The notes: generated from the letters alone by a model not told the origin. 7,522 bases of DNA from Candidatus Bathyarchaeota archaeon (GCA_030617005.1 JAUWWH010000036.1:1-7522); one strand, 5' to 3'. Numbered from the stretch's first letter, positions 1 to 5,846 are shown. Translations and numbers: made by a program.

Positions 1-113
1 ATGAACTCCAAAATTTCTTCAACAGTTTTTTGATGATCAAGTTCTGGTATACTAATCATCTCCCTTCTTATCAAGAAGTAATAGTCTTCCTGAATAAAAT
101 CTCTTTCCCACAT
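1..113 (-). CDS. N-terminal fragment of an unrecognised protein, cut by the window edge
   Basis: Read on the minus strand from an ATG at 113, this frame stays open for 37 codons to the window edge. The residues look like ordinary protein: MWERDFIQEDYYF, then LIRREMISIPELDHQ, then a short acidic helix-like end (TVEEILEF). Upstream in the same frame there is a stop at 141-143 and no other ATG, GTG or TTG, so 113 is the natural start. The gene would be divergent from nth, with about 190 bases of AT-rich DNA between them. I do not recognise the family from 37 residues and assign no function. The charged, hydrophilic composition suggests a soluble protein. It could still be a chance frame, but the amino-acid mix and the sharp change to non-coding DNA upstream argue for a real gene. 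Confidence 0.6.
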   Translation of the reverse strand, partial: MWERDFIQEDYYFLIRREMISIPELDHQKTVEEILEF

Positions 114-307
114 TATATGATAAAGAATCAGTGACGGTCTCTAAAAATAGTTACTTTCCTAGTGAAATATCTAATATTGTGAAATTTATTATATTTAGTA
201 ATCTGAAAAAAAATAAATTTGTAAATTTTTTAAAAAAAAGAATAATTTGAAATGATCTAAATGGTCGATTAAATATCTATAATTATTATAAATATCTTCC
301 ATAATCT
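114..307. promoter_or_regulatory. Divergent AT-rich intergenic region with TATA-like boxes
   Basis: This stretch separates the minus-strand gene starting at 113 from nth. It is extremely AT-rich with A and T runs (about 205-250). A TATA-like pair overlaps at 278-293 (TATAATTAT then TTATAAAT). Archaeal TATA boxes sit about 26 bases before the transcription start, which would put it close to the ATG at 308 and give a leaderless nth message. Another AT-rich element (around 182-200) could serve the minus-strand gene. No Shine-Dalgarno site precedes either start. Assignments rest on position and composition only. Confidence 0.4.
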
Positions 308-416
308 ATGGATGTGAATAGAACTGACAAGTGAACATATCTTACAAATCATCAAGCTATTAAAAGATGAATATCCAAATTCAAAGACCTCATTATATTA
401 TTCCAATCCTTTAGAA
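308..416 (+). other. nth: Displaced N-terminus of endonuclease III, with a probable one-base frame break at about 332
   Basis: The frame of nth stays open upstream to 318 and encodes recognisable endonuclease III sequence: EHILQIIKLLKDEYPNSK, then LYYSNPLE, leading directly into the conserved LLIATLLSAQ. No ATG, GTG or TTG exists in this frame before TTG 417. ATG 312 is in frame but is followed at once by TGA at 315. An ATG at 308 in another frame reads MDVNRTDK and meets TGA at 332-334. Dropping one base near 332 joins MDVNRTDK to EHILQ and gives a protein of 216 residues, close to the 211 of E. coli Nth. The ATG at 308 is also correctly placed for a leaderless start from the TATA-like element at 278-293. 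Either the gene is frameshifted, or a one-base insertion error is present, or an unusual start is used. Confidence 0.7.
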
Positions 417-959
417 TTGCTCATTGCGACTCTATTATCAGCACAATGTACCGATAAAAAGGTCAATGAAGTCACGAGGAACCTCTTTGCGAAATATCGA
501 AAAGTACAAGATTATGCTAATGTTGATATAAAAAAGCTTGAATCAGACATAAAATCTACAGGTTTTTATAAGAAAAAAGCAAAGTACTTGAAACAATGTT
601 GTAAGATGATTATTGATACTTTTAATTCAAAGGTACCAAATAATATGAATGATCTTCTCCAACTTCCCGGAGTCGCCAGAAAAACCGCAAACATAGTTCT
701 CTCTAACGCTTACGATATAGTGCAAGGAATTGCAGTTGATACTCACGTCAAGAGATTAACCCAAAGACTGAACTTAACCCAGAATAAAAACCCAGAAAAA
801 ATTGAGCGTGACTTGATGAAGATCATTCCCAGAGAAGAGTGGCCTTCCATTAACTCTTTATTGATAGATCATGGGAGAAAAACTTGCACAGCAAAAAAAC
901 CTAAATGTTTAATATGTGTGCTAAAGGATCTATGCCCATCGTTTTGTAAAATTGGTTAA
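417..959 (+). CDS. nth: Endonuclease III (DNA glycosylase/AP lyase), iron-sulfur type
   Basis: Endonuclease III removes oxidised pyrimidines from DNA and cleaves the resulting abasic site in base excision repair. Numbering from TTG 417, the helix-hairpin-helix reads LPGVARKTANIVL, with the catalytic lysine at residue 89. The catalytic aspartate follows in AVDTHVKRL at residue 108. The 4Fe-4S cluster cysteines are C157, C164, C167 and C173, in the family spacing C-x6-C-x2-C-x5-C. The conserved N-terminal LLIATLLSAQCTD is also present. TTG 417 is only the first conventional start in frame. It cuts off about 36 residues that are clearly homologous (see 308-416), so the true gene very probably begins upstream and this interval understates it. 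The product lacking that segment would miss the first helices of the fold. A T-rich tract follows the stop. Family identity is very secure, but the start is not. Confidence 0.93.
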   Translation: MLIATLLSAQCTDKKVNEVTRNLFAKYRKVQDYANVDIKKLESDIKSTGFYKKKAKYLKQCCKMIIDTFNSKVPNNMNDLLQLPGVARKTANIVLSNAYDIVQGIAVDTHVKRLTQRLNLTQNKNPEKIERDLMKIIPREEWPSINSLLIDHGRKTCTAKKPKCLICVLKDLCPSFCKIG

Positions 960-985
960 GGATTATTTTAGCATAATACAAAATT

Positions 986-1006
986 ACATTTTTATTTTAT
1001 TCTTAT
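986..1006 (+). terminator. T-rich terminator after nth
   Basis: About 27 bases past the nth stop the plus strand becomes T-rich (runs of five and four T with single A breaks, then TTCTTAT). No hairpin precedes it. Archaeal intrinsic termination relies on such tracts, so it is a reasonable end for nth transcription. Confidence 0.4.
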
Positions 1007-1068
1007 ACTTGAAAGAGGTATTTTTTAAAAAAATTAAGTATATTGAAGGGCTGATTGAAGGTCCTTGA

Positions 1069-1487
1069 ATAAAAAAATATGTTATTCAGGAACACATGCT
1101 TCCCATCTACACTGGGATTTAAGACTAAAACTGAACGGCCGTCTTAAGAGTTGGGTAATACCAAAAGAACCCTCGATAAAAGAATGAGTTAAAAGGTTAA
1201 CCACCGAAGTTGAAGCCCATCCTCTTGACCAGTTCGATTTTGAGAAAACGATTCCTGAGTGTCAATACGGTGCCAGTGAAGTGCTCATCTGGGATAGAGG
1301 AACCTATGAACCTATTATGGGTAATACGATAAAAATTATTGTTAATGTTAATTGAGCTAAGTTGAAGGGGAGATGTTGCTTAATTAAGACAAGATCGTAT
1401 AGGAAAAGTGACTGACCTCTTCTTTTAGATGAAGAGCAAGTATTGAAAAAGACTTCATCATCTACATATTTAACTCAGTATTCATAA
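1069..1487 (+). pseudogene. Degenerate LigD-type DNA 3'-phosphoesterase (PE domain)
   Basis: Read across frames, this stretch matches the 3'-phosphoesterase domain found at the N-terminus of bacterial LigD and as stand-alone archaeal proteins. These trim 3'-phosphates and ribonucleotides at DNA ends. YVIQEHM (1078-1098) is followed, after loss of one base near 1098, by [55 protein letters not shown] and a C-terminal KLKGRCCLIKTR. The metal/phosphate-site pattern H-x5-H-x-D-x-R is still readable, as is the later His (CAT 1218). In-frame TGA codons lie at 1185, 1353 and 1413, and the frame closes with TAA at 1485. The usual IPEGEYGAG motif has Gly-to-Cys and Gly-to-Ser changes. The start is not identifiable. 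A purine-rich GAGGT (about 1015) and an AT-rich stretch (1021-1041) could be remnants of its expression signals. The length would suit a stand-alone PE protein. Identity is strong and decay is clear. Confidence 0.85.
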
Positions 1488-1789
1488 CACCATGTTTGCT
1501 CGATTTTAATCAAAATCATATTTATTCAAAATGCTTAATACTTTAAGATTTTTTTACATAAATCTCTTCTTCTCTCTTTAACTCTCTCCCTTCTTTCATG
1601 ATTCCTCCCCATTGTTATCTATCATTTCTCTCCTTCTCCGATTTTTCTCCCTTATATCTTATCTCAATGCGAATTTTTCTGTACTAAGATAATTGTCCTT
1701 AAGAAAATTCAGCAATGTGTTACATTTTTTTAATATGTGAACTGAGAAGAAATATGACCTGAGGGAGAGAAGATGGAAAAATGGACGAT
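1488..1789. other. Gene-poor spacer with a pyrimidine-rich tract
   Basis: No gene of normal size is visible on either strand. A small inverted repeat, GATTTT-AATC-AAAATC (1502-1517), follows the phosphoesterase remnant and could help end its transcript. From 1561 to 1650 the plus strand is strongly pyrimidine-rich (I count 14 purines in 90 bases), so the minus strand is a run of GGAG/GAGA-like sequence. T-rich stretches at about 1547-1555 and a T7 run near 1725 are terminator-like on the plus strand. The minus-strand nitroreductase ends at 1790, so this spacer is also its downstream region. Confidence 0.5.
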
Positions 1790-2404
1790 TTAGGGTGAGA
1801 AAACATTCCAGTTTACTATGTCTTCAAATTCCTTCTTTGGTACGTGTAAAACTTCCTTTTCATCAAGCCAATATTTTTGATCTCCATTTTTCATCTTATC
1901 AGGTACTGGCTTCTCTGCAGGATATCCAAGAGCAATTACTAAAACTATATTGAGATTGTCATGTATGTTTAGGATCTTCTCAAGTTGTTTTCTATCAATA
2001 GCGCCCAGAATGCATGAACCTAAACCTTCATCGTAGGCTACCATAGAAATGCTCATCGCTGCTATACCTGCGTCATGACCATAACTATTTGCGACTTTTT
2101 GATCTAAGAGTATTACAATGTATGCCATCGGCATCTCTTCAATACTCGGTTGATAATCCGGAAGATATCCTGCCCACCTCAAAGTTTTAAATACTTTTTT
2201 TAACAGCTCCCCATTATTAATAATGACATATTTTAATGGTTGAAGATTAGCTCCAGAAGGTGACAGTCTAGCAGCATCAACACATTTTACTAAGATTTCT
2301 TTGGGGACAGCTCTCTGTTTATATTTTCTTATGGTTCTTCTTCTTATTATCTTCCTATACATATTATTCTCAAATCCTAATAAGGAAGATAACATGACTA
2401 CCAA
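1790..2404 (-). CDS. Nitroreductase-family FMN oxidoreductase
   Basis: This is a nitroreductase-like flavoprotein. These are usually dimeric, bind FMN and move hydride from NAD(P)H to nitro compounds, quinones or other acceptors in the cytoplasm. RRRTIRKY (residues 21-28) is the FMN-phosphate-binding start motif. SPSGANLQP (48-56) is the usual second motif. A helix with GHDAGIAAMSIS and DEGLGSCIL (109-133) and ALGYPAEKP near residues 158-166 complete the family pattern. About 190-200 residues is typical. The start at 2404 is TTG; ATG codons at 2395 and 2362 are alternatives. Beginning at 2362 (MYRKIIRRRTIRKY) fits the family best, since the preceding 14 residues have no obvious counterpart. 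TTATATTA on the minus strand near 2430 is a plausible TATA box. The gene is divergent from the small membrane protein. The physiological substrate cannot be told from sequence. Confidence 0.9.
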   Translation of the reverse strand: MVVMLSSLLGFENNMYRKIIRRRTIRKYKQRAVPKEILVKCVDAARLSPSGANLQPLKYVIINNGELLKKVFKTLRWAGYLPDYQPSIEEMPMAYIVILLDQKVANSYGHDAGIAAMSISMVAYDEGLGSCILGAIDRKQLEKILNIHDNLNIVLVIALGYPAEKPVPDKMKNGDQKYWLDEKEVLHVPKKEFEDIVNWNVFSP

Positions 2405-2458
2405 ACATTTAAAATAATAACTTTTACGATAATATAAGCTAACAGAGGGGGGTTATCA
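2405..2458. promoter_or_regulatory. Shared divergent promoter region, nitroreductase and membrane protein
   Basis: Only 54 bases separate the two divergent starts. AT-rich elements that could act as TATA boxes occur at about 2408-2420 and 2428-2438. The second reads as TTATATTA on the minus strand and lies about 26-30 bases before the nitroreductase starts at 2404 and 2395. At the plus-strand end, GAGGGGGG (2445-2452) is a strong ribosome binding site six bases before the TTG at 2459. Such tight sharing could couple expression of the two genes. Confidence 0.45.
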
Positions 2459-2698
2459 TTGGATAATAAAAAATCAACTATTCTTTTTGGAATAATACAA
2501 ATAATCTTTGGTTTAATATTATCATTTATTAGGCAAAATGAACTCTCCTATTTTCTAGCAGAGATACAAGCGGGTTCTATTGAGTGGACTTATATTTTTT
2601 ATGCTCTTCCAAACTTATTTACTGGAATCCTCATTATCATTGGTGGCATAATAATCATTGTAATTGGATTTTTTTATTTCAACAGAGAAGATAATTAA
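2459..2698 (+). CDS. Small two-helix membrane protein of unknown function
   Basis: The 79-residue product is hydrophobic. A first membrane segment spans about residues 7-24 (TILFGIIQIIFGLILSFI), a short polar stretch with acidic residues follows (25-45), and a second, very isoleucine-rich segment covers roughly 54-74 (GILIIIGGIIIIVIGFF). The N-terminus carries two lysines and the C-terminus is short and charged (NREDN), which suggests both ends face the cytoplasm. The TTG start is chosen because a strong GAGGGG ribosome binding site lies six bases upstream; no other start fits that site. I do not recognise a family. It is divergent from a nitroreductase, which does not itself define a role. 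Composition and a good ribosome binding site make a real gene likely. Confidence 0.7.
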   Translation: MDNKKSTILFGIIQIIFGLILSFIRQNELSYFLAEIQAGSIEWTYIFYALPNLFTGILIIIGGIIIIVIGFFYFNREDN

Positions 2699-2742
2699 CC
2701 TTCTACCCTAGTCTTGTAGGTTTATTACGCTTAAGGTTTTTA

Positions 2743-2780
2743 GTCATCTCTAGAATCATTATTTCATATAGTGAGATGAC
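2743..2780. repeat. Perfect 8-bp inverted repeat between the membrane protein and the dehydrogenase
   Basis: GTCATCTC (2743-2750) and GAGATGAC (2773-2780) are exact reverse complements separated by 22 bases. No T-run follows directly, so it is not a standard terminator. It lies about 60-95 bases before the dehydrogenase start and could be a regulator site or a weak stem at the end of the upstream message. Confidence 0.4.
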
Positions 2781-2808
2781 AACACGTTACCAAAAACAAG
2801 AAATAGGT

Positions 2809-2838
2809 CATATTATCACATTAATTTTGTGATGAATA
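2809..2838 (+). promoter_or_regulatory. TATA-like box and overlapping palindrome before the dehydrogenase
   Basis: CATATTAT (2809-2816) is centred about 26 bases before ATG 2839, the archaeal TATA spacing for a leaderless message. The palindrome ATCACA-N7-TGTGAT spans 2815-2833, between that box and the start codon. A protein bound there would block transcription start, so it is a candidate repressor operator. No ribosome binding site precedes the ATG, which agrees with leaderless translation. All of this is inferred from position. Confidence 0.42.
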
Positions 2839-3897
2839 ATGGTAAGGTTGAAAGAAGAACCTCTTCGAAATCTTAGTTTAGCTATGTTCATTGCTGCTGG
2901 AGCTCCTGAAGACGAAGCAAAAATTGTTACTGATATTCTTGTAGATACGAGCATCCGCGGAGTAGACTCTCATGGAGTACGAGCAATACCGGGATACATC
3001 AATGGAATTATGAAAGGTACACTAGTTCCAGGGTCCCCGATTAAGATCCTTAGAGATACTGAGACTACAGCGATGTGGGATGCAGGTTTAGGTTTTGGGT
3101 TCGTTGCTGGATTGAAGGCGATGGATGTAGCAATCGAAAAAGCAAAGAAGTATAAGATGGGCAGTGTTGGAATCATGGGCCGTGGGCACATAGGTGCTTT
3201 ATATTGGTATTCTTACCACGCAGCAAAGAACAACATGATTGGAATAACTCTTTGTAGGGGTGGTGGTCATTTTGTTGTTCCGTATGGCGGTGTTGATGGT
3301 CGATTAGGAGTCAATCCATTATGTTTTGCAATTCCTACAGGTATAAAATACAAACCGATCATTCTTGACATGGCCACGACAGGTGTCGCTATGGGACATC
3401 TTCTAGTTATGGACATAAGAGGGGAGAAAGCACCTGAAGGTTGGCTTATAAAACCTGATGGAACGTGGTCTACGGATCCGAAATCACTCTTTAAGCGTGA
3501 GTCGAGACCTGTTGCATTCGGTCATCCGTACAGTGAATATAAGGGCTATGGATTAAGTGTAATTGTTGAGGCGTTAGCTGGGGCAATTGGTTCTGGATGC
3601 AGCCTTGATGAGAAAGGATTCGGACACACATTCATGGCAATAGATCCAACTGGTTACTGTTCACTGGACGAGTTCACTGAAAGGGTTGAGTCAATGATTG
3701 ATCATATAAAGTCATCTCGTAAGAGACCGGGTTTTGAAGAAATTCTCTATCCTGGTGAACCTGAATGGCAAGAGGAGGAGAAACGGAGAAAGCTGGGTAT
3801 ACTCGTTGATGATCCATTATGGGAGAACATTACACAGTCTGCAAAAGATTTGGATGTTAATGTTGACAGAATAATGAAGAATGGATTCATAGATTGA
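2839..3897 (+). CDS. Ldh_2-family malate/L-lactate/sulfolactate-type dehydrogenase
   Basis: This family (malate/L-lactate dehydrogenase, Pfam Ldh_2) uses NAD(P)H to interconvert 2-hydroxy acids and 2-oxo acids and is unrelated to classical Rossmann-fold lactate dehydrogenase. It includes ureidoglycolate, diketogulonate and sulfolactate (ComC) dehydrogenases. The N-terminal RGVDSHGVR (40-48) carries the conserved SHG histidine at 45. GRGHIGALYWY (114-124) gives a second conserved histidine. LGVNPLCFAIP (156-166), LDMATTG (176-182), KGYGLSVIVEALAGA (235-249) and the late YPGEPE (304-309) are all family motifs. At 352 residues it is full length and uninterrupted. Many relatives have A-x-G-K after the DMAT motif, whereas here the lysine position is His187. 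The start ATG fits the family N-terminus and the TATA spacing. It lies 147 bases before a TPP enzyme on the same strand, which suggests a shared substrate route. The substrate is not determined. Confidence 0.93.
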   Translation: MVRLKEEPLRNLSLAMFIAAGAPEDEAKIVTDILVDTSIRGVDSHGVRAIPGYINGIMKGTLVPGSPIKILRDTETTAMWDAGLGFGFVAGLKAMDVAIEKAKKYKMGSVGIMGRGHIGALYWYSYHAAKNNMIGITLCRGGGHFVVPYGGVDGRLGVNPLCFAIPTGIKYKPIILDMATTGVAMGHLLVMDIRGEKAPEGWLIKPDGTWSTDPKSLFKRESRPVAFGHPYSEYKGYGLSVIVEALAGAIGSGCSLDEKGFGHTFMAIDPTGYCSLDEFTERVESMIDHIKSSRKRPGFEEILYPGEPEWQEEEKRRKLGILVDDPLWENITQSAKDLDVNVDRIMKNGFID

Positions 3898-3918
3898 ACT
3901 TGTGGCTAACTACAATCA

Positions 3919-3940
3919 TATTTCCTTGTTTATTGTTTAT
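3919..3940 (+). terminator. T-rich tract after the dehydrogenase
   Basis: The stretch starting about 22 bases after the stop is T-rich with scattered C, G and A. It resembles an archaeal terminator. If it works, the TPP enzyme has its own transcript. Confidence 0.3.
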
Positions 3941-3984
3941 ACTAAATAAAGTTGAGTTGCTTGTACCCATAAACATAGTATTGA

Positions 3985-4044
3985 GAAATTTTTTTAATAA
4001 ACCCAAATAAGTGTTCTCTTCCTATTAGATTATGGTGACTTATC
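3985..4044 (+). promoter_or_regulatory. Probable promoter and ribosome binding site of the TPP enzyme
   Basis: A T7 run leading into AATAAA (3989-4001) is TATA-like and would place the transcript start near 4022-4027. GGTGA (4034-4038) then forms a ribosome binding site six bases before TTG 4045. An ATG at 4032 is out of frame and closes after a few codons, so it is not the start. The site decides in favour of TTG. Confidence 0.45.
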
Positions 4045-5709
4045 TTGAAACCAGAAACTGGAATAGTGCGAATTCTTAAACTGGAAGGAACAGAGTTCCT
4101 CAGTGTAATGCCCGTAGGTAATATAACGCCCTCGGCTAGTAAAGAAAAACTCCGTATTATTATGATGCGAAATGAGAGATTTGCTGTTGGCCTTGCAGAC
4201 GGTTACTCTCGAGCTTCAAATGGAAAAAAAATCGGAGTATTCAATATTCAAGGTGGTGCTTATCCAGTTGGGGCTGAGATAGCCCAAGGCGCAGTAGCAC
4301 AAGCTTTTGAAGACAGTTCACCTATTTTAGGTATATTCTCGGGACCGACATTGAATCAACTTGGACAAAACCGTTTCGACATAACGAGACAATATGACGG
4401 GATAACAAAATGGACTGGATATATTCCTGAAAGTAGTAGGATACCCGAATTCATGAGACGGGCGTTCACTTATTTGAAAACTGGAAGACGCGGTCCTGTC
4501 ATTTTACATTGTGCTAGTGGTTGGTCACCAACGTCAAATTGGGGAGAGTATGATGATGTTAAATTGCCTTACGAACCTGTCAAAGGGTGGAAGTATTCTG
4601 GAGATCCCCGAGATGTGGAGGTTGCAGTGAGAGCTCTATTAAAAGCGAAAAATCCAGTCATCTATGTGGGTCAAGGAGTCTTCTATGGAGACGCATGCGA
4701 TGAACTTAAAGAGTTCGCTGAGCTTATTCAAGTGCCCATACTTACGTCTCTGTTAGCAAAAAGTGCATTCCCAGAGAATCATCCATTATCTATTGGCGTA
4801 AGGGGTATTCCTGTGGCTCATTACTTGAGTAATGCTGATTTAGTATTTGGTATTGGTGAAAGCCTTGCACCTGGCGACTTTAAACATCACTTTAATGGTT
4901 CAGGTAAAATCATTATTCAGGCAGACATCGATGAACGTGATATCAATATTCGCTACAAAGTTGATCATGCTATTATTGGAGATGCAAAACTCGTTTTAGA
5001 ACAGATAATCGCTGAAATTAAAAATCAGATTGGATCAGAAGGACGACATAAACCACTTAAGCTTCTTGAGAAGATTCAAAACCTCAAGAATGAGCAATTC
5101 ATAAAATATAAACATGCACTCCTATCTAATAAGAAGCCGATCAATCCATATCGAGTCTATTGGGATCTTATGCACACTCTCAACATGAACAACTCTATTG
5201 TTAGCCATGATGCAGGAAATACGCGAGACCAGATGAGCACAATCTATGAAGCTATTATTCCTCGTGGTTTCATTGGATGGGGTAATTGTAGTAGTTTAGG
5301 ATTTGGGTTTTGTGCTGCTGCAGGTGCAAAACTCGCCTACCCGCAACGTCAGGTTTTTCATGTAACTGGTGACGCTGCTATCATGTACCAGATAGGTAAT
5401 TTTGAAGCATTGGTTAGAGAGAAGATCGCAATCACTACGATCCACATTAATAACTCTGGTTTTGGAGGTTATGGTCCTGGTTTTTGGGGTTCAGGACATC
5501 ATCCAGAGACAAGTGTTGTAACGCCACATACGGTGTTAAATACAAGTAAAATGGTTGAGGCATTAGGTGAATACAGTGAACGGATTGAAGATCCCGATGA
5601 AATAATACCCGCAATTAAACGGGCAATAAATGTTAACAACTCTGGAAACCCTGCGTTCCTAGAAATCATCTGTTCCCAATATCCAGTCTATGGTAGATGG
5701 TTACGCTGA
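4045..5709 (+). CDS. Thiamine diphosphate-dependent enzyme, acetolactate synthase/decarboxylase superfamily
   Basis: This 554-residue cytoplasmic enzyme has the three-domain plan of acetolactate synthase, oxalyl-CoA decarboxylase and benzoylformate decarboxylase. The N-terminal pyrimidine-binding domain (about 1-165) holds the cofactor-activating glutamate, E44, in RNERFAVGLADGYSRA. A central domain spans about 185-325. The C-terminal pyrophosphate domain includes GWGNCSSLGFGF and GAKLAYPQR, then the cofactor motif GDAA (442-445) through NN (469-470). Family members cleave or join carbon bonds next to a 2-oxo group. The sequence alone does not separate acetolactate synthase from decarboxylases. 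No regulatory subunit gene follows, and a decarboxylase or carboligase role is as likely as branched-chain amino acid synthesis. The neighbouring Ldh_2 dehydrogenase could supply or use its 2-oxo acid. TTG is chosen as start because of the upstream GGTGA. Family membership is secure and the specific reaction is not. Confidence 0.92.
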   Translation: MKPETGIVRILKLEGTEFLSVMPVGNITPSASKEKLRIIMMRNERFAVGLADGYSRASNGKKIGVFNIQGGAYPVGAEIAQGAVAQAFEDSSPILGIFSGPTLNQLGQNRFDITRQYDGITKWTGYIPESSRIPEFMRRAFTYLKTGRRGPVILHCASGWSPTSNWGEYDDVKLPYEPVKGWKYSGDPRDVEVAVRALLKAKNPVIYVGQGVFYGDACDELKEFAELIQVPILTSLLAKSAFPENHPLSIGVRGIPVAHYLSNADLVFGIGESLAPGDFKHHFNGSGKIIIQADIDERDINIRYKVDHAIIGDAKLVLEQIIAEIKNQIGSEGRHKPLKLLEKIQNLKNEQFIKYKHALLSNKKPINPYRVYWDLMHTLNMNNSIVSHDAGNTRDQMSTIYEAIIPRGFIGWGNCSSLGFGFCAAAGAKLAYPQRQVFHVTGDAAIMYQIGNFEALVREKIAITTIHINNSGFGGYGPGFWGSGHHPETSVVTPHTVLNTSKMVEALGEYSERIEDPDEIIPAIKRAINVNNSGNPAFLEIICSQYPVYGRWLR

Positions 5710-5747
5710 AACAGAAATAACTTGAATTTATTCTTATCGAAACACTA

Positions 5748-5762
5748 CTTTCCATCTTTTTT
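5748..5762 (+). terminator. T-run after the TPP enzyme
   Basis: A pyrimidine-rich stretch ends in six T about 50 bases past the stop codon, with no GC stem. It resembles an archaeal terminator and lies between convergent genes. Confidence 0.4.
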
Positions 5763-5824
5763 AATACATCAAATGTTCAATGTGATGAAATTCATAAATG
5801 TTAACATCGCAAAGATTAACTCAT

Positions 5825-5838
5825 AGAAGAAGAAAACC
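5825..5838 (-). terminator. T-rich tract ending helicase transcription
   Basis: On the minus strand this reads GGTTTTCTTCTTCT, a T-rich tract about 160 bases past the helicase stop and directly after the possible 48-codon frame (5847-5993). It is a plausible end for a transcript covering both. Confidence 0.33.
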
Positions 5839-5846
5839 ATAATACC

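Noticed and set aside
1185..1415. TGA recoded as an amino acid (glycine or tryptophan) to explain the three in-frame TGA codons
   Set aside because: The dehydrogenase, TPP enzyme, nitroreductase and helicase contain no internal TGA, and two of them end at TGA. The region also needs a frameshift and has lost motif glycines, so decay explains it better.
2970..3191. A 73-codon minus-strand open frame inside the dehydrogenase gene
   Set aside because: It is antisense to well-conserved dehydrogenase sequence, its translation is low in charged motifs and rich in Pro/Ile, and it has no start signals.
2839..5709. Coenzyme M biosynthesis genes (ComC plus ComDE)
   Set aside because: The dehydrogenase family includes ComC, but the TPP enzyme is one 554-residue chain rather than two short subunits and shows no ComDE-specific feature. 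Only the general analogy is kept.
4045..5709. Firm call as acetolactate synthase IlvB
   Set aside because: The cofactor motifs are shared by many decarboxylases and ligases, there is no neighbouring IlvN or IlvC, and the substrate residues cannot be read confidently by eye.
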